From assembly GCA_963693285.1 (NCBI GenBank), contig OY848918.1, forward strand, positions 10,239,162-10,303,161: a stretch of 64,000 bases of DNA, given 5' to 3'. The position numbers and the translations under genes are program-made. Numbering within the stretch: position 1 is the first letter of the stretch; each line of letters opens with the position of its first letter. The notes under the pieces were generated by a model. It saw only the letters and a list, made by a program, of their open reading frames with translations. It was not told the origin of the DNA and made no database searches. Shown piece after piece: positions 12,258 through 33,176 of the stretch. Source of the stretch: Xestospongia muta (Eukaryota; Porifera; Demospongiae; Haplosclerida; Petrosiidae).

Positions 12258-13259
12258 AACCAGAGACAGTTAATCTATTACAACAAAACAGCAAGGCTTT
12301 CACAATAGCATCAACACAGCCAGATAGCTCTCTACCTCAAGCAATTGCCAGCTGTTTGACTTATAAAGTCTATTATATCCTACAAAATAAATTATATTGG
12401 TTAACCACATATTAGCAATAGATGTGTGTGATGGTGTATTAGATTTCTAGTATAGTAGCACATATATGTGCCACTATAGGTGTATGTGTATGGTATCAGT
12501 ACAAATAAGGTTTTTTGCTGACATTATTTTAATTATACTAATTGCCTGTATTGGTTTCAGTTTGCTGCTTGTCATGGCTTTGTTTCATTGATGTTGTTTG
12601 TTACTAAAGGTTGATCCATAGATGAGTAATGATGTAATAATGATCAAAGGCATTCTGAGACAGTGTTATAGGTATCATAGATATAATGCAAAACATTTAT
12701 AGAATAAGAAGACAAGTAACAGACAAAGTATTACCACCCACACAACATATTCCAAACATCTGATAGAAGTTAAAAGTCAGAATTTACATATAATATTGAC
12801 TTAGTAAATGAATGGATGAAATCGTTCATATGTGCATGATGGTGGTCAATCTATAGGTAGAATGTCTTAAGTTCTAAGTTAATAATGCAGTGAAATAATT
12901 TAAATAGGAAATAATTGTATATTCTAAATTGATCTTGTGTTCTTTGTTCTTGCTGGACTGACATATGAATCATTTGTATCAGAATTATATAGCTTATTTC
13001 AATGAGTTCAGACAGAATTGTTATTGAATATGCCTTTCTGTGAGTCATTTCATATAGCAGCACTAGTATTCTGTACAGAATGTGCCTTAAATCACTTCCT
13101 CTCTTTCTGTAGTATGTATTGAAAGGTAAGAAATGACCATTCCATCGGCTATCAAGTGGCTATCTGTATAGTTTGGTGTGTACAATTGTAACATTTACTC
13201 TAAATATAATCAGTTATAATTAATGCAAAATAACAATAAAAATACAACAAACAGTTACC
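12258..13259. other. Intergenic spacer between the two death-fold receptor genes
   Basis: About 1 kb with no supportable exon. It should hold the promoter of the gene starting at 12257 and the 3' end of the upstream paralogue. Open frames here are short and lack splice or homology support. Confidence 0.45.
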
Positions 13260-15509
13260 TTATGGCAGACAAACTTTTACTTTTTTCTTAATAAGTATAC
13301 AGTAAATTAAAACATATATAATGACAGTTATCAATATAATACCTACTATCATAAAAGGATAAAACAAAAAGTCATATCGTCTTCTTCCATCCACAGTCAC
13401 ATGATAAACGAGTGACTCCATAACTACACCACATGACTTCTTTAATTGTAATAGGACACATACATCATCTTCCATTGATACAGGATGAAATGAATTGGAT
13501 TTTAATTTTAATGAGTGCTCTTCTTCTTGACCTGTATGGATTTCAATTGAATCAATGCTAATAGTTCTTGTAGATTCAAAGTTATATGAAGTTGAATTTA
13601 CTTGAATATCTCCCAGTAAAGTACAGTTAGGATCACGATCACATCGAATGAAATAATAAGATGATTTCTGGACTACAAATGGTATAGAATCTGTCACTTT
13701 AATACACTCTACATCATCAGGCGGACTAGCACAGGCAAGCTGCTCAAAATTATCTTCTGCATTAATATCAGCTTTTGTAATTGAAGTGAACATCCATACA
13801 TAGTAAGGTGTGCAATAATTGCAATCATCTTTAGCAATGCTGTCTAATGTAAACATTATTGAGGTATCTTCCACAAAGTACAAATAATCAACTGTTTCCG
13901 TGTATGTAGTCACAATATTATTGTTATATTGTATATCACTACATTTAACTGAAATGACTTCAGCAGAACAACTTCCATGTCCCACTAATTCCATAGTAAG
14001 ACTAGCTAACCAGTAACTATCAATAGGTAATTGGTATAGAATGACATCAGATGGAATAGCTGGCTGTATAGGAAAATGAGGGAGGTCTGGGTATAAGGAG
14101 ATACATAGGATGGTTATGAAAAGTCCTCCAAGAATAATTGCTATGACAACTCCACAGGATATATGAAAACACTTGTGCCCTTTAACAAAGACAAATCAAT
14201 ATAGCAATATCACATATCAATCTTACTTGACATAGTTTTATTACATAGCGTTTTCACATTTTGTTCATGGGTTTGTTTCCCTTGATAAGTCATTTCTAGA
14301 TAAAGGATATGTGATATCTCTCATAAAATACTTTGAATAATTTTTATATTCTTGGTAATACATTAAATTATGTTACTAATATTTTAATGGATTATTATTA
14401 ACTTACTAAGGATAAAGTGTCAACTATATAGAAAGGTATCATAAAATGCATATTGCATGTTTGGAGAGTGTGCACAATACTTTGATGATCGGGTATGTAC
14501 TTACCTGTACATCCTCTGTCATTTGTCATGATATGATGATTTTCTGATGTAGTATGTCCTAATGTACGTAGTTGTGAAGATTGAATGTCAGGGATTGGGG
14601 TCAGATGGCCAATATCTGATTCAGCATTAATTACTGCCAAGGTCACACTTTCCAGTAAAGAGTCTCGAAGTGCCATGTTTTCTCTGTCGACTTCATCAAA
14701 AACCTGCATGACAATCTCATTACCTCTTGTTGCTTCCATTTCAGCTGTAATATCATTAATGGTAGCAGTGTTTAAACCTAACTGACGTCCAAAAGCATAA
14801 GCTTGTGCTTTTGTAAAATGCTTTGTTTGCACAGACAAAAACTCCTTCAGTAAATGAGGATCTATTTTACATAAGACATTAAGCAGTTATTCTATGTAAT
14901 CTAGAAACATTTAGCTTACCAATAGCAGTGTATCGCTCTTTACCATACAATCGTGGCACAATGCTATTTAAATGACATTGACACAACTTCCCTTCCAGCT
15001 CTTTATAGGATTGTTTGAGAGATAAGGACTCTTTCTCTAGCCACATTCTGACTGTTACCATGGCATACCAAGCTGGATGATTTGGATCCTCACTTCTTAA
15101 ATGAGCTAACTGATCTCTAGACAATCCCAACAATATCCCCAAGTGATTCACTTGACCAGTAGTTATTCCACTAGCAAGAAAAACACTTAGAATGTGTTGA
15201 TCTGTTAGCTCTGGAAGATTACCTTCATAACAAAGGATATAGACTTTAATACTAAATACTATTATATACTTTATATACTTATTATATACAGTGTATAAGT
15301 ATACTTTGATTTTCTTCATTGTCACTATCACTGCCATGAGTCTCATCTCCTCCTACAGTAATTACTATGTCATCATGATCATGGTAGCCCTCTACAAAGG
15401 AAATATGAGACTGTATATCTTTGTCACTGAGGAATATTATCAACTTACCCTGTTGATGAGAATCTTCATCATGGTTAATACTGTTATTTGAAAATATAAC
15501 TGATGCCAT
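13260..15509 (-). CDS. Death-fold receptor-like protein B (tandem paralogue of A)
   Basis: Six exons (15509-15449, 15391-15305, 15222-14920, 14861-14505, 14295-14227, 14179-13260) join in phase to 598 residues with the same architecture as paralogue A. Exon phases match A exactly. The death domain (LASGITTGQVNHLGILLGLS) and second death fold (KAQAYAFGRQLGLNTATIND) are close to A. I count about 21 differences over the 238 most C-terminal shared residues. In contrast, the end of exon 4 and all of exon 5 (start EMTYQGKQTHEQNVKTLCNK) cannot be aligned with A's basic juxtamembrane segment. The C-terminal tail is longer (IKKKVKVCLP). This suggests a recent duplication, or conversion of the two ends, with the juxtamembrane linker free to diverge. 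Function is as inferred for A. Confidence 0.82.
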
Positions 15510-15764
15510 ACTGACAGACAACTGAGTCAATTCTCTCACACAAATGAAGGAGTTAAACTTAAAGCAAGAGAAGCAACTTAGCAAGCTAATGTTTGTCCCA
15601 AATTGAGTAACAGTCGGTTAATAATTGCTATTGAATGTAGAGGGGGAATACTCTGCAAAAAGGAAATGCAGTCATTATTGAATTAATGATTGACCTATCC
15701 GTAGTAATGTATCTGAAGTACTACTATACATTGTTTTCATAGCAACATAACATAGCATTTATTT
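15510..15764. other. Upstream spacer of death-fold gene B
   Basis: Short AT-rich sequence with no exon; it presumably contains the promoter of the gene starting at 15509. Confidence 0.4.
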
Positions 15765-16075
15765 TGTGCATATATTATGTATGTGGACATAGATGTGTAC
15801 ATCGACATACATCTCCATACGCATGTTATGTCTATATACATATTACGTATATGTCCATACACATGCTATGTCTATATACATATTACATATGTTGCTATGT
15901 CTATATAGATATTGTGTATGTCCATATATGGCATGTACAAATTATGTGCATAATATATCATGTCCAAATATCAATTTATATGCCCATATGCATGTTATGT
16001 ACATGTCCATATATGGGATGTATGTATTATTTCTATATACATAAATGGCATGGCATATATACATATAATAGGTGT
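15765..16075. repeat. Degenerate minisatellite (TATGTCCATA-type units)
   Basis: Units of roughly 36 bp built from TATGTCCATACACATGCTAT and TCTATATACATATTAC recur about seven to eight times with drift. Open frames in all three + frames are a by-product of the repeat. Confidence 0.7.
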
Positions 16076-16334
16076 TTACATTTTATCTAAGGCTTTAGGA
16101 AACATGTACTCATTTAATAAAACTTCTGTTTGGTCTTCATTTGTAGTTTAGAATCATGGCCATTATACACGAGACAACTTGTTGCATACAAGCTTTCCAC
16201 GCCATTTTACTTTTAACTAATGGACAGATATACTGTGTGTGTCTATGAATATAATTATACTTAGACTTGTTTCCTCATATTTTCTATTCATGTTGTCATG
16301 TGTATGGTGGCCTTTATGGGTTTGTATATTATTA

Positions 16335-16592
16335 GCCAAATCATTTTTTCATCTATTCATCAATTCATTCATCCATCAATTTATCTGTCTATCCACCAAT
16401 CCATCAATACATCCATCCATTTATCCATCTATCCATCCATCCACTTGGTCATTCATCCATCCATCATTACATACATCTATTCACATCTATCCATCCATCC
16501 ATTCACACATTCATCCATCCATAATTACATACATCCATTCACTTCTATCTATCCATTTATCCGTCTATTTATCAATCTATCTGGTCATGCAT
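16335..16592. repeat. Imperfect (ATCC)n / CATT tetranucleotide tract
   Basis: Interspersed ATCC, ATTC and ATCT tetramers over about 260 bp. The Ile/His/Pro/Ser-rich open frames here are artefacts of the repeat, and no gene is supported. From 16593 to 16865 I see nothing recognisable. Confidence 0.75.
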
Positions 16593-16865
16593 AACGTACT
16601 AACAAAGAGCAAAGGCATAAAACAGTACAAATATTTGACAAAACTGATATGAGTAAGTAACAACATTTAAAACATCACATTAAATATAGCAAAGAGAAGA
16701 AAGAGTGAGTAAAATATATATCTATTACAAAAATATAAGAAAGACTTTACATTATGATGAGAAAAGTGATGCAATGATTAAAGTGATTCTTTTATGTGAC
16801 GGATAGGCTGAAATGACAAATGATAACATTTGCTAGTAGTAGTAGTAGTATGAGAGTTCAGTATA

Positions 16866-22175
<5,310 letters not shown>

Positions 22176-22394
22176 TTTGATCACAACAAGGCTATTTGAA
22201 GTTGCAAAGGAAGAGAGTTCTGTTTATAAAGACCTCCACAGCAAATCTCCATAGCTGACACACCCTTTCTTTGTTGTAATTGTAGTACCGTATTGACCTA
22301 ATTATTAGTGCAATTTGCTTGGAGTTAGGAATATTGAATATAAATATCTGTCTATCTATAATCCACTGTGATTGTCTCTTTACTTAAGTAGAAG
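22176..22394. promoter_or_regulatory. Shared divergent promoter region
   Basis: The start codons of the kelch/b561 gene (minus, 22175) and the USP25/28-like gene (plus, 22395) are separated by only 219 bp, so both promoters must lie here or overlap the genes. A TATA-like GTTTATAAAG at about 22220-22229 is the only element I can point to. Confidence 0.55.
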
Positions 22395-26794
<4,400 letters not shown>

Positions 26795-26854
26795 AGAGAG
26801 TGTGTGTATATATGTGTGTGATAGTGTCATGTTAATTAGAGTATATGCTATATG

Positions 26855-26986
26855 TGAAATAAAATCTCAATATGCGGACTAGAGATAAAATCTCAATATG
26901 CGAATTAGAGATAAAATCTCAATATGCGAATTAGAGATAAAATCTCAGTATGCGAATAAGAGATAAAATCTCAAAGTGCGAAACGT
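26855..26986. repeat. 26-bp palindrome-containing minisatellite
   Basis: About five tandem copies of GAGATAAAATCTCAATATGC plus GAATTA; the GAGATAAAATCTC core is an inverted repeat. It lies just after the truncated USP gene and marks the boundary with the array. Confidence 0.9.
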
Positions 26987-29307
26987 TACCAGTATGATTT
27001 TTTTTATTTTCTTACTTCATTGGCATTATTGCATTACTGGGAGGTGGGGCAATTTGTCATGTTTTGGAATGCTTCTCAAAACTCACATTGTAAGGATTGT
27101 TTTGTGTGGTTAGTGGATACATGTAATGTTAGGTTGACTTGCAAATTTCTCTCCTGAATACTAAATTAGAACAAAATTATATTTGTAAAAATCATCTTAA
27201 GACTTTCGATGGTGCTGGATTTTTCAGTTTAAAGACCATATAGTTTGCAAAAACTATGAAGCTACTTAAGCTGTTTTCTTTAGCTACAAGACCTTTGATC
27301 AGTTGTACCCAATTCCTGGTGCTTTGTTAACAATAATTGAATTCATTGGTTGTGGAGTGCATTGATGGTTACTTTATTTCATTCATTGCTCCCCACAGTT
27401 GTATACAACAATAGTTTAAAACTGTGCCCTACAGCAATCTTAGGACCACCTGACATGCTCAGCATGCCAAGCTGAAAATGTAACCAAATGTCAAGAGGAT
27501 TTTAATTGATTTTACTATCAAAATTAAACTTCCAGTATAGTGACAATAAAATGGTTCAATTATTATAATGACATAGTGTTAGCTAGTGACCCAGGCTTGT
27601 TGTCAAGGCAGGGACCACAGAATGGCTATTTCTTCATATTTCTTTGGAATCTTGATATTTTAGAGTTAGACTGGAATATGCTACTGTAATGACAATGAAG
27701 TCATTAGTAAGAATAGTCATGTAGTCGTTCTTGCTGTAAATGGGCGAGTCAAGTTGTATTATATGTATATTTCCTTGTACATAACTTCCCTCTCTTGTAT
27801 ACCTGACATATGGTGTGAATGATAATAGTGTGAGTGATATTGCCATTGTTATTACATTTGTAATGTTCTTAGACTCCACCCCAAACCTTCCTAAACCCAA
27901 ATATGAATTTTAGCACACTATACTGACAAAGTATTCTGTCATTAATTTTTGAGAGTGGAATTTTAATGTTTGTCCAACGCAGTTTGATTCAGGTTCCATG
28001 ACTTTAAAACTTTTAATATGTTCTTGCCAGATGTATTAATATTGTATTGAATGTCACAATAATTGTGTCAATTGTGAGTTTGACCATAAATTTCATTGTT
28101 CTGCACTCTTATGACAATGATATATTACAAATGTATCTTAAATCAAGTTGAAATCACAAAAAGTAAATAACATGAAGATTTAATTCATGTATTTCATTTG
28201 GTTGACTCATTTCTTTCGGGGAAAGTAATGTTTGCACAAATTAAAAGGAAACAATCACTTTGTGGCACTTAATAAAGTAGTTTATGGTACTAGTCTTGTT
28301 ACAAAATGATATTATACAAATATAATGAAATACTTTCTTAGCTAATCCAAATTGAACCCTTAACTTTCTGAGCTGAGTAAATTTCTTGCTATAAATGATC
28401 TTGATATTTACTGAACCAGGTAGATCCCATATAATCTTAATTGTATTCATATCCATAACTGAGTAAATTCTTTTCTTGACCAGATAAAGAACTCTTGATT
28501 TAAAATATGTAATTTTTTGTTTAATCAATACAATGACAATGTCTAGGATGTTCAATGACCATTTCTAAACTTTATTTGTAATATCTTTGTACATACCATA
28601 AACCCACTGTTAATTAGGTGTGCTAATTTTAGTGACTACTATAACTAATGCTAAAAGTTGTATATGTTAAAACCAGTTTTGTTATGGACTTGTTTAGAGT
28701 CTTATCCACTTTCTTGTAGCTTTCTAATTTGAATTGTGTAAATTACTATTACATAATCAATTTTTTGAATTATATTCTTTTTGTTATTTTTTATTTATAT
28801 TCGAATGCACTTGTAATAATTGTGAGTTCCTCTGAATAGTGATAACATTGACTGTATATACTACTTGATGTAACTATTATGATAGATATTGTCCGGTACT
28901 ATAGTCTTCCCATCATTAGATAGATTCTTATGTACCAGCTATTATGACAACAATAACAACTTCTTGGAAGTGCATTATAATATTATAAGAACATTCCCTA
29001 AATTCACAGTAATAGTCATATGATAACATTCTACAACATTTGTAACAAAATAACAATTTTAGTAGGTTAACTTTTTATTTTTAATAATATTAAAATGCAC
29101 TTATAATAATTATAATTTCTTCAAAATAATGATAGCATTTATTGTGAATACTACTTGATGTGATAGATATTGTCCAATACTATAATCTTCCCATCATAAG
29201 ATAGACTTCTATGAATCCTACATACCAGCTGTTGGTTACCATCTGTTACAAAAATAATGCTTTCTTGGGAATGCATTGTAATGTTATTACAGATTCTTCC
29301 ACATTTG
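26987..29307. repeat. Array spacer, copy 1 (upstream of array member 1)
   Basis: From about 27240 this spacer is near-identical to 31030-33097 and 34815-37056, so it is part of the amplified gene-plus-spacer unit. It contains two tandem diverged copies of a block of about 150 bp (about 28799-28947 and 29093-29240, landmark AGATATTGTCC then CTTCCCATCAT) just upstream of the promoter. A minus-strand open frame of 88 codons at 27634-27900 survives in one other copy and is broken in the third; I do not regard it as coding. No other gene is seen. Confidence 0.7.
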
Positions 29308-29315
29308 TATATAAG
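29308..29315 (+). promoter_or_regulatory. TATA box of array member 1
   Basis: TATATAAG lies 72 bp upstream of the start codon. The block from here to the ATG, including TCTTAGTCTTTGCATTTGA and the start context CTCTTAAGATGG, is conserved in members 1, 2, 3, 14 and 16. Confidence 0.6.
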
Positions 29316-29386
29316 TTTGATTTTTATTGGCTTCACATCACATCTTAGTCTTTGCATTTGAGGCTCTTAACGATAGTACTCTTAAG

Positions 29387-30631
29387 ATGGTATATTTCTA
29401 TGCTGTAACTCTACTGGCTGTTATTGCTAGTGTCTCTGCTAGCTCTCACAGAGGTAATGATGGCTCTGATACATGTCCTTCTACCTCTTCTTTAAAATTT
29501 ATCGAACAAGCTTTAGCTAATATTAGCAATCAACTTGGAAGTTTTGGACCTCAAGATCCCTCTGATGTTGGAGAGTCTCTTACTTGTTTTACAAGTCTCC
29601 TTCAGCTGTCTTGGTTGAGGGAGTTACTAGATAAGTACAAGAAGAGATCACCTTCGGACAAGGAACAAATACTAGCTATTTTGAGTCGTATTGAGCTATT
29701 ACTGAATACCTCCGTTCAAGATCTAACTAGTAGACTGGACAACGTAGAGTCCAACACTGACCTGTTATTGAGACATAGTAATATAACTCACAGTACTCTG
29801 ATGTCTATTGATAATAAACTAAATAGTGATAGTGATAACTATACACCTTCTCCTTTACTTCACTCATGTGAGGAGATCAAAAGTAAATGGCCAAACAGTC
29901 CTTCAGACTATTACATTATAGCTGATAGTCATGGGCATGCTCATCATGTGTACTGTTATATGGAGGAATTGTGTAATTCCACAGGAGGTTGGATGAGGGT
30001 AGCTTATCTTAACATGACAGATAGCAGTGAGAAATGTCCTGATGAATTTAGACTGTATAATGAAAATGGTGTTCGAGCATGTGGTCGACCATTTACTAGC
30101 GAAGGTAGCTGTGTAGGAACAACATTTCCATCAGAGAACATTGAGTACTGTCAAGTGTGTGGTAAAGTTATTGGATATCAAGTTGGGTGGCCAGATGGAG
30201 CATATTATAGCAATAACAAGGACATTGATTCAATTTATGTTGATGGCATATCATTAACTCATGGTAATCCTCGTAGTCATATTTGGACTTTTATTGTTGG
30301 CTCACAAGAAAACAAATCACAGAGCTATTGTCCATGTGCTAGTATAGATGCCAGAGATCCACCACGATTTGTTGATAACGATTATTATTGTGAGTCAGGA
30401 TGTCCAACTCCACCACCAGTAGTTGGTAAATTCTATCACAATGATCCTCTGTGGGATGGTCATCAATGTGGTAGTATAGAAACTGCCTGTTGTCAACGTA
30501 CTGGTATACCTTGGTTTAATAAGAAATTCAGTTACTTTACTACTGACAACATTGAAATGAGGATCTGTCTTGGCCAAGGGACATCTGATGAAGATTGTCC
30601 TGTGGGCCAGTATGAGATCTATGTTAAGTAG
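29387..30631 (+). CDS. Array member 1: secreted stalk plus Cys-rich fibrinogen-like-start protein
   Basis: An intronless gene of 414 residues. Seen: a signal peptide (MVYFYAVTLLAVIASVSA); a helical stalk of about 140 residues (SLKFIEQALANISNQL; SRIELLLNTSVQDLTSRLDN) with heptad-like leucines and NIS/NTS/NIT glycosylation sites; then a Cys-rich domain starting SCEEIKSKWP, with VYCYMEELCNSTGGWMRVAY, ACGRP, QVCGKVIGYQVGWPDG, HGNPRSHIWTF, DPLWDGHQCG and EDCPVGQYEIYVK. The first part resembles the opening of a fibrinogen C-terminal domain (SCxxI, YxI, VYC-M, GGW); the rest departs from it. I believe similar uncharacterised secreted proteins occur in sponges, cnidarians and amphioxus, but I could not check. 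It has the SKW linker and C-terminal type A. The start was chosen because the signal peptide begins there. A polyadenylation signal AATAAA lies at 30743. Confidence 0.9.
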   Translation: MVYFYAVTLLAVIASVSASSHRGNDGSDTCPSTSSLKFIEQALANISNQLGSFGPQDPSDVGESLTCFTSLLQLSWLRELLDKYKKRSPSDKEQILAILSRIELLLNTSVQDLTSRLDNVESNTDLLLRHSNITHSTLMSIDNKLNSDSDNYTPSPLLHSCEEIKSKWPNSPSDYYIIADSHGHAHHVYCYMEELCNSTGGWMRVAYLNMTDSSEKCPDEFRLYNENGVRACGRPFTSEGSCVGTTFPSENIEYCQVCGKVIGYQVGWPDGAYYSNNKDIDSIYVDGISLTHGNPRSHIWTFIVGSQENKSQSYCPCASIDARDPPRFVDNDYYCESGCPTPPPVVGKFYHNDPLWDGHQCGSIETACCQRTGIPWFNKKFSYFTTDNIEMRICLGQGTSDEDCPVGQYEIYVK

Positions 30632-30782
30632 TTTGGAAGAGACATAACAATGAGGGACTATGTGCTTTGTTATTTTGTCAATGCACATATTTTTAATTTC
30701 TACTAAATCTAATTTACAAAATATAATTCAAAATTTTTTGTTAATAAAGTCTTATTTTAATGTGATAACAAAGTATACTTTA

Positions 30783-30850
30783 TTAACTGAAAGTAGAATA
30801 ATTGTGTTCTAGCATGTGGTCAACCAGTTAGTAGTGGAGGTAGCTGAATA
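30783..30850 (+). pseudogene. Vestige of a second family member in the 3' flank of member 1
   Basis: TGTGTTCTAGCATGTGGTCA then ACCAGTTAGTAGTGGAGGTA matches the internal coding stretch around ACGRPVSSGGS. It then joins directly to a 3' flank of the member 4 type (TTGACTCCACCCA). It is a deletion relic only about 60 bp long, and the same relic follows member 2. Confidence 0.7.
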
Positions 30851-33097
30851 AAGATTGACTCCACCCACTTCCACTAAACAAATATTCATTTAGTGAATAG
30901 ATGTAATTTGTAATTATATTGTTTTATCAGTTTTTCCTGTGTACAAATGGATGTGGTCAGTTATTTAGAACTTGTATTGTAGCTTTTATGACATTTGATT
31001 GATGAAACATTAATTTATACATAATACCAGATAGTTCGCAAAAACTTTGAAGATACTTTCTTTAGCTACAAGACCTTTGATCAGTTGCACCCAATTCCTA
31101 GTGCTTTCATTAACAACAATTGAATTCATTGGTTGTGGAGTGTATTGGTGGTTACTTTATTTCATTCATTGCTCTCCACAGTTGTATACAACAATAGTTT
31201 AAAACAATGACAAAAGGACAGTTTTTATACGTGTATTCATGCCCTACAGCAATCTTAGGGCCACCTGACATGCTCAGCACGCCAAGCTGAAAATGTCACC
31301 AAATGTCAAGAGGATTTTAATTGATTTTACTATCAAAATTAAACTTCCAGTATAATGACAATAAAATGGTTCAATTATTATAATGAAATAGTGTTAGCTA
31401 GTGACCCAGGCTTGTTGTCAAGACAGGCACCACAGAGTCACTATTTCTTCATATTTCTTTGGAATCTTGATATTTTAGAGTTAGACTGGAATATGCTACT
31501 GTAATGACAATGAAGCCATCAGTAAGATTAGTCATGTAGTATTTTTGCTATAAATGGGCAAGGCAAGTTGTATTATATGTATATTTCTTGTACATAACTT
31601 CCCTCTCTTGTATACCTGACATATGGTGTGAATAATAATAGTGTGAGTGATATTGCCATTGTTATTACATTTGTAATGTTTTTAGACTCCACCCCAAACC
31701 TTCCTAAACCCAAATATGAATTTTAGCACACTATACTGACAAAGTATTCTGTCATTAATTTTTGAGAGTGGAGTTTTAATGTTTGTCTGGCACAGTTCGA
31801 TTCAAGTCCCATGCTTTATTGACTTTAAAACCTTTAATATGTTCTTGCCAGATGTATTAATATTGTATTGAATGTCACAATAATCGTGTCAATTGTGAGT
31901 TTGACTATGAATTTCATTGTTCTGCACTCTTATGACAATGATATATTACAAATGTATCTTAAATCAAGTTGACATCGCAAAAATTAAATAACACAAAGAT
32001 TTTATTCAAGTATTTCATTTGGTCGACTCATAATGTTTGCACAAATTTAAAAAATCACTCTGTGGCACTTAATAAAGTAGTTTGTGGTACTAGTCTTGTT
32101 ATGAAATGATATTATACAAATATAATGACTTAAATACTTTCCAAGCTAATCCAAGTAGAACCCTTAACTTTCTGAGCTGAGTAAATTTCTTGCTATAAAT
32201 GATCTTGATATTTACTGAACCAGGTAGATCCCATATAATCTTAATTGTATTCATATCCATAACTGAGTAAATTCTTTTCTTGACCAGATAAAGAACTCTT
32301 GATTTAAAATATGTAATTTTTTTTGTTTAATCAATACAATGACAATGTCTAGGATGTTCAATGACCATTTCTAAACTTTATTTGTAATATCTTTGTACAT
32401 ACCATAAACCCACTGTTAATTAGTGACTACTATAACAAATGCTAAAAGTTGTATATGTTAAAACCAGTTTTGTTATGGACTTGTTTAGAGTCTTATCCAC
32501 TTTCTTGTAGCTTTCTAATTTGAATTGTGTAAATCACTATTACATAATCAATTTTTTGAATTATATTCTTTTTGTTATTTTTTATTTATATTCGAATGCA
32601 CTTGTAATAATTGTGAGTTCCTCTGAATAGTGATAACATTGACTGTATATACTACTTGATATAACTATTATGATAGATATTGTCCAGTACTATAGTCTTC
32701 CCATCATTAGATAGATTCTTATGTACCAGCTATTAGACAACAATAACAACTTCTTGGAAGCGCATTATAATATTATAAGAACATTCCTTAAATTCACAGT
32801 AATAGTCATATGATAACATTCTATAACATTTGTAACAAAATAACAATTTTAGTAGGTTAACTTTTTATTTTTAATAATATTAAAATGCACTTATAATAAT
32901 TATAATTTCTTCAAAATAATGATAGCATTTATTGTGAATACTACTTGATGTGATAGATATTGTTCAGTACTATAATCTTCCCATCATAAGATAGACTTCT
33001 ATGAATCCTACATACCAGCTGTTGGTTACCATCTGTTACAAAAATAATGCTTTCTTGGGAATGCATTGTAATGTTATTACAGATTCTTCCACATTTG
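30851..33097. repeat. Array spacer, copy 2
   Basis: Near-identical to spacer copy 1 from about 31030 onward, including the doubled 150-bp block (about 32590-32740 and 32885-33030). It carries small indels that break the minus-strand open frame seen in copies 1 and 3. The 30851-31020 part is a member 4-type 3' flank. Confidence 0.75.
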
Positions 33098-33105
33098 TAT
33101 ATAAG
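33098..33105 (+). promoter_or_regulatory. TATA box of array member 2
   Basis: TATATAAG, 72 bp upstream of the start codon, in the same conserved block as in member 1. Confidence 0.6.
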
Positions 33106-33176
33106 TTAAATTTTTATTGGCTTTACATAACATCTTAGTCTTTGCATTTGAAGCTCTTAACAATAGCACTCTTAAG

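Noticed and set aside
15764..16652. Overlapping Cys/Tyr/His- and Ile/His/Pro-rich frames
   Set aside because: All frames of degenerate repeats are open; no splice sites or conserved motifs.
26855..26986. Palindromic repeats resembling a CRISPR array
   Set aside because: Tandem copies without spacers, no cas genes, animal DNA.
27634..27900. 88-codon minus-strand frame conserved in two spacer copies
   Set aside because: It is conserved only because the spacers are recent duplicates; the third copy is frameshifted and the related sequence near 39 kb is not open.
29327..29386. N-terminal extension of array member 1 upstream of the ATG
   Set aside because: The frame is open but has no ATG, and the signal peptide begins at 29387; the region is conserved as leader sequence.
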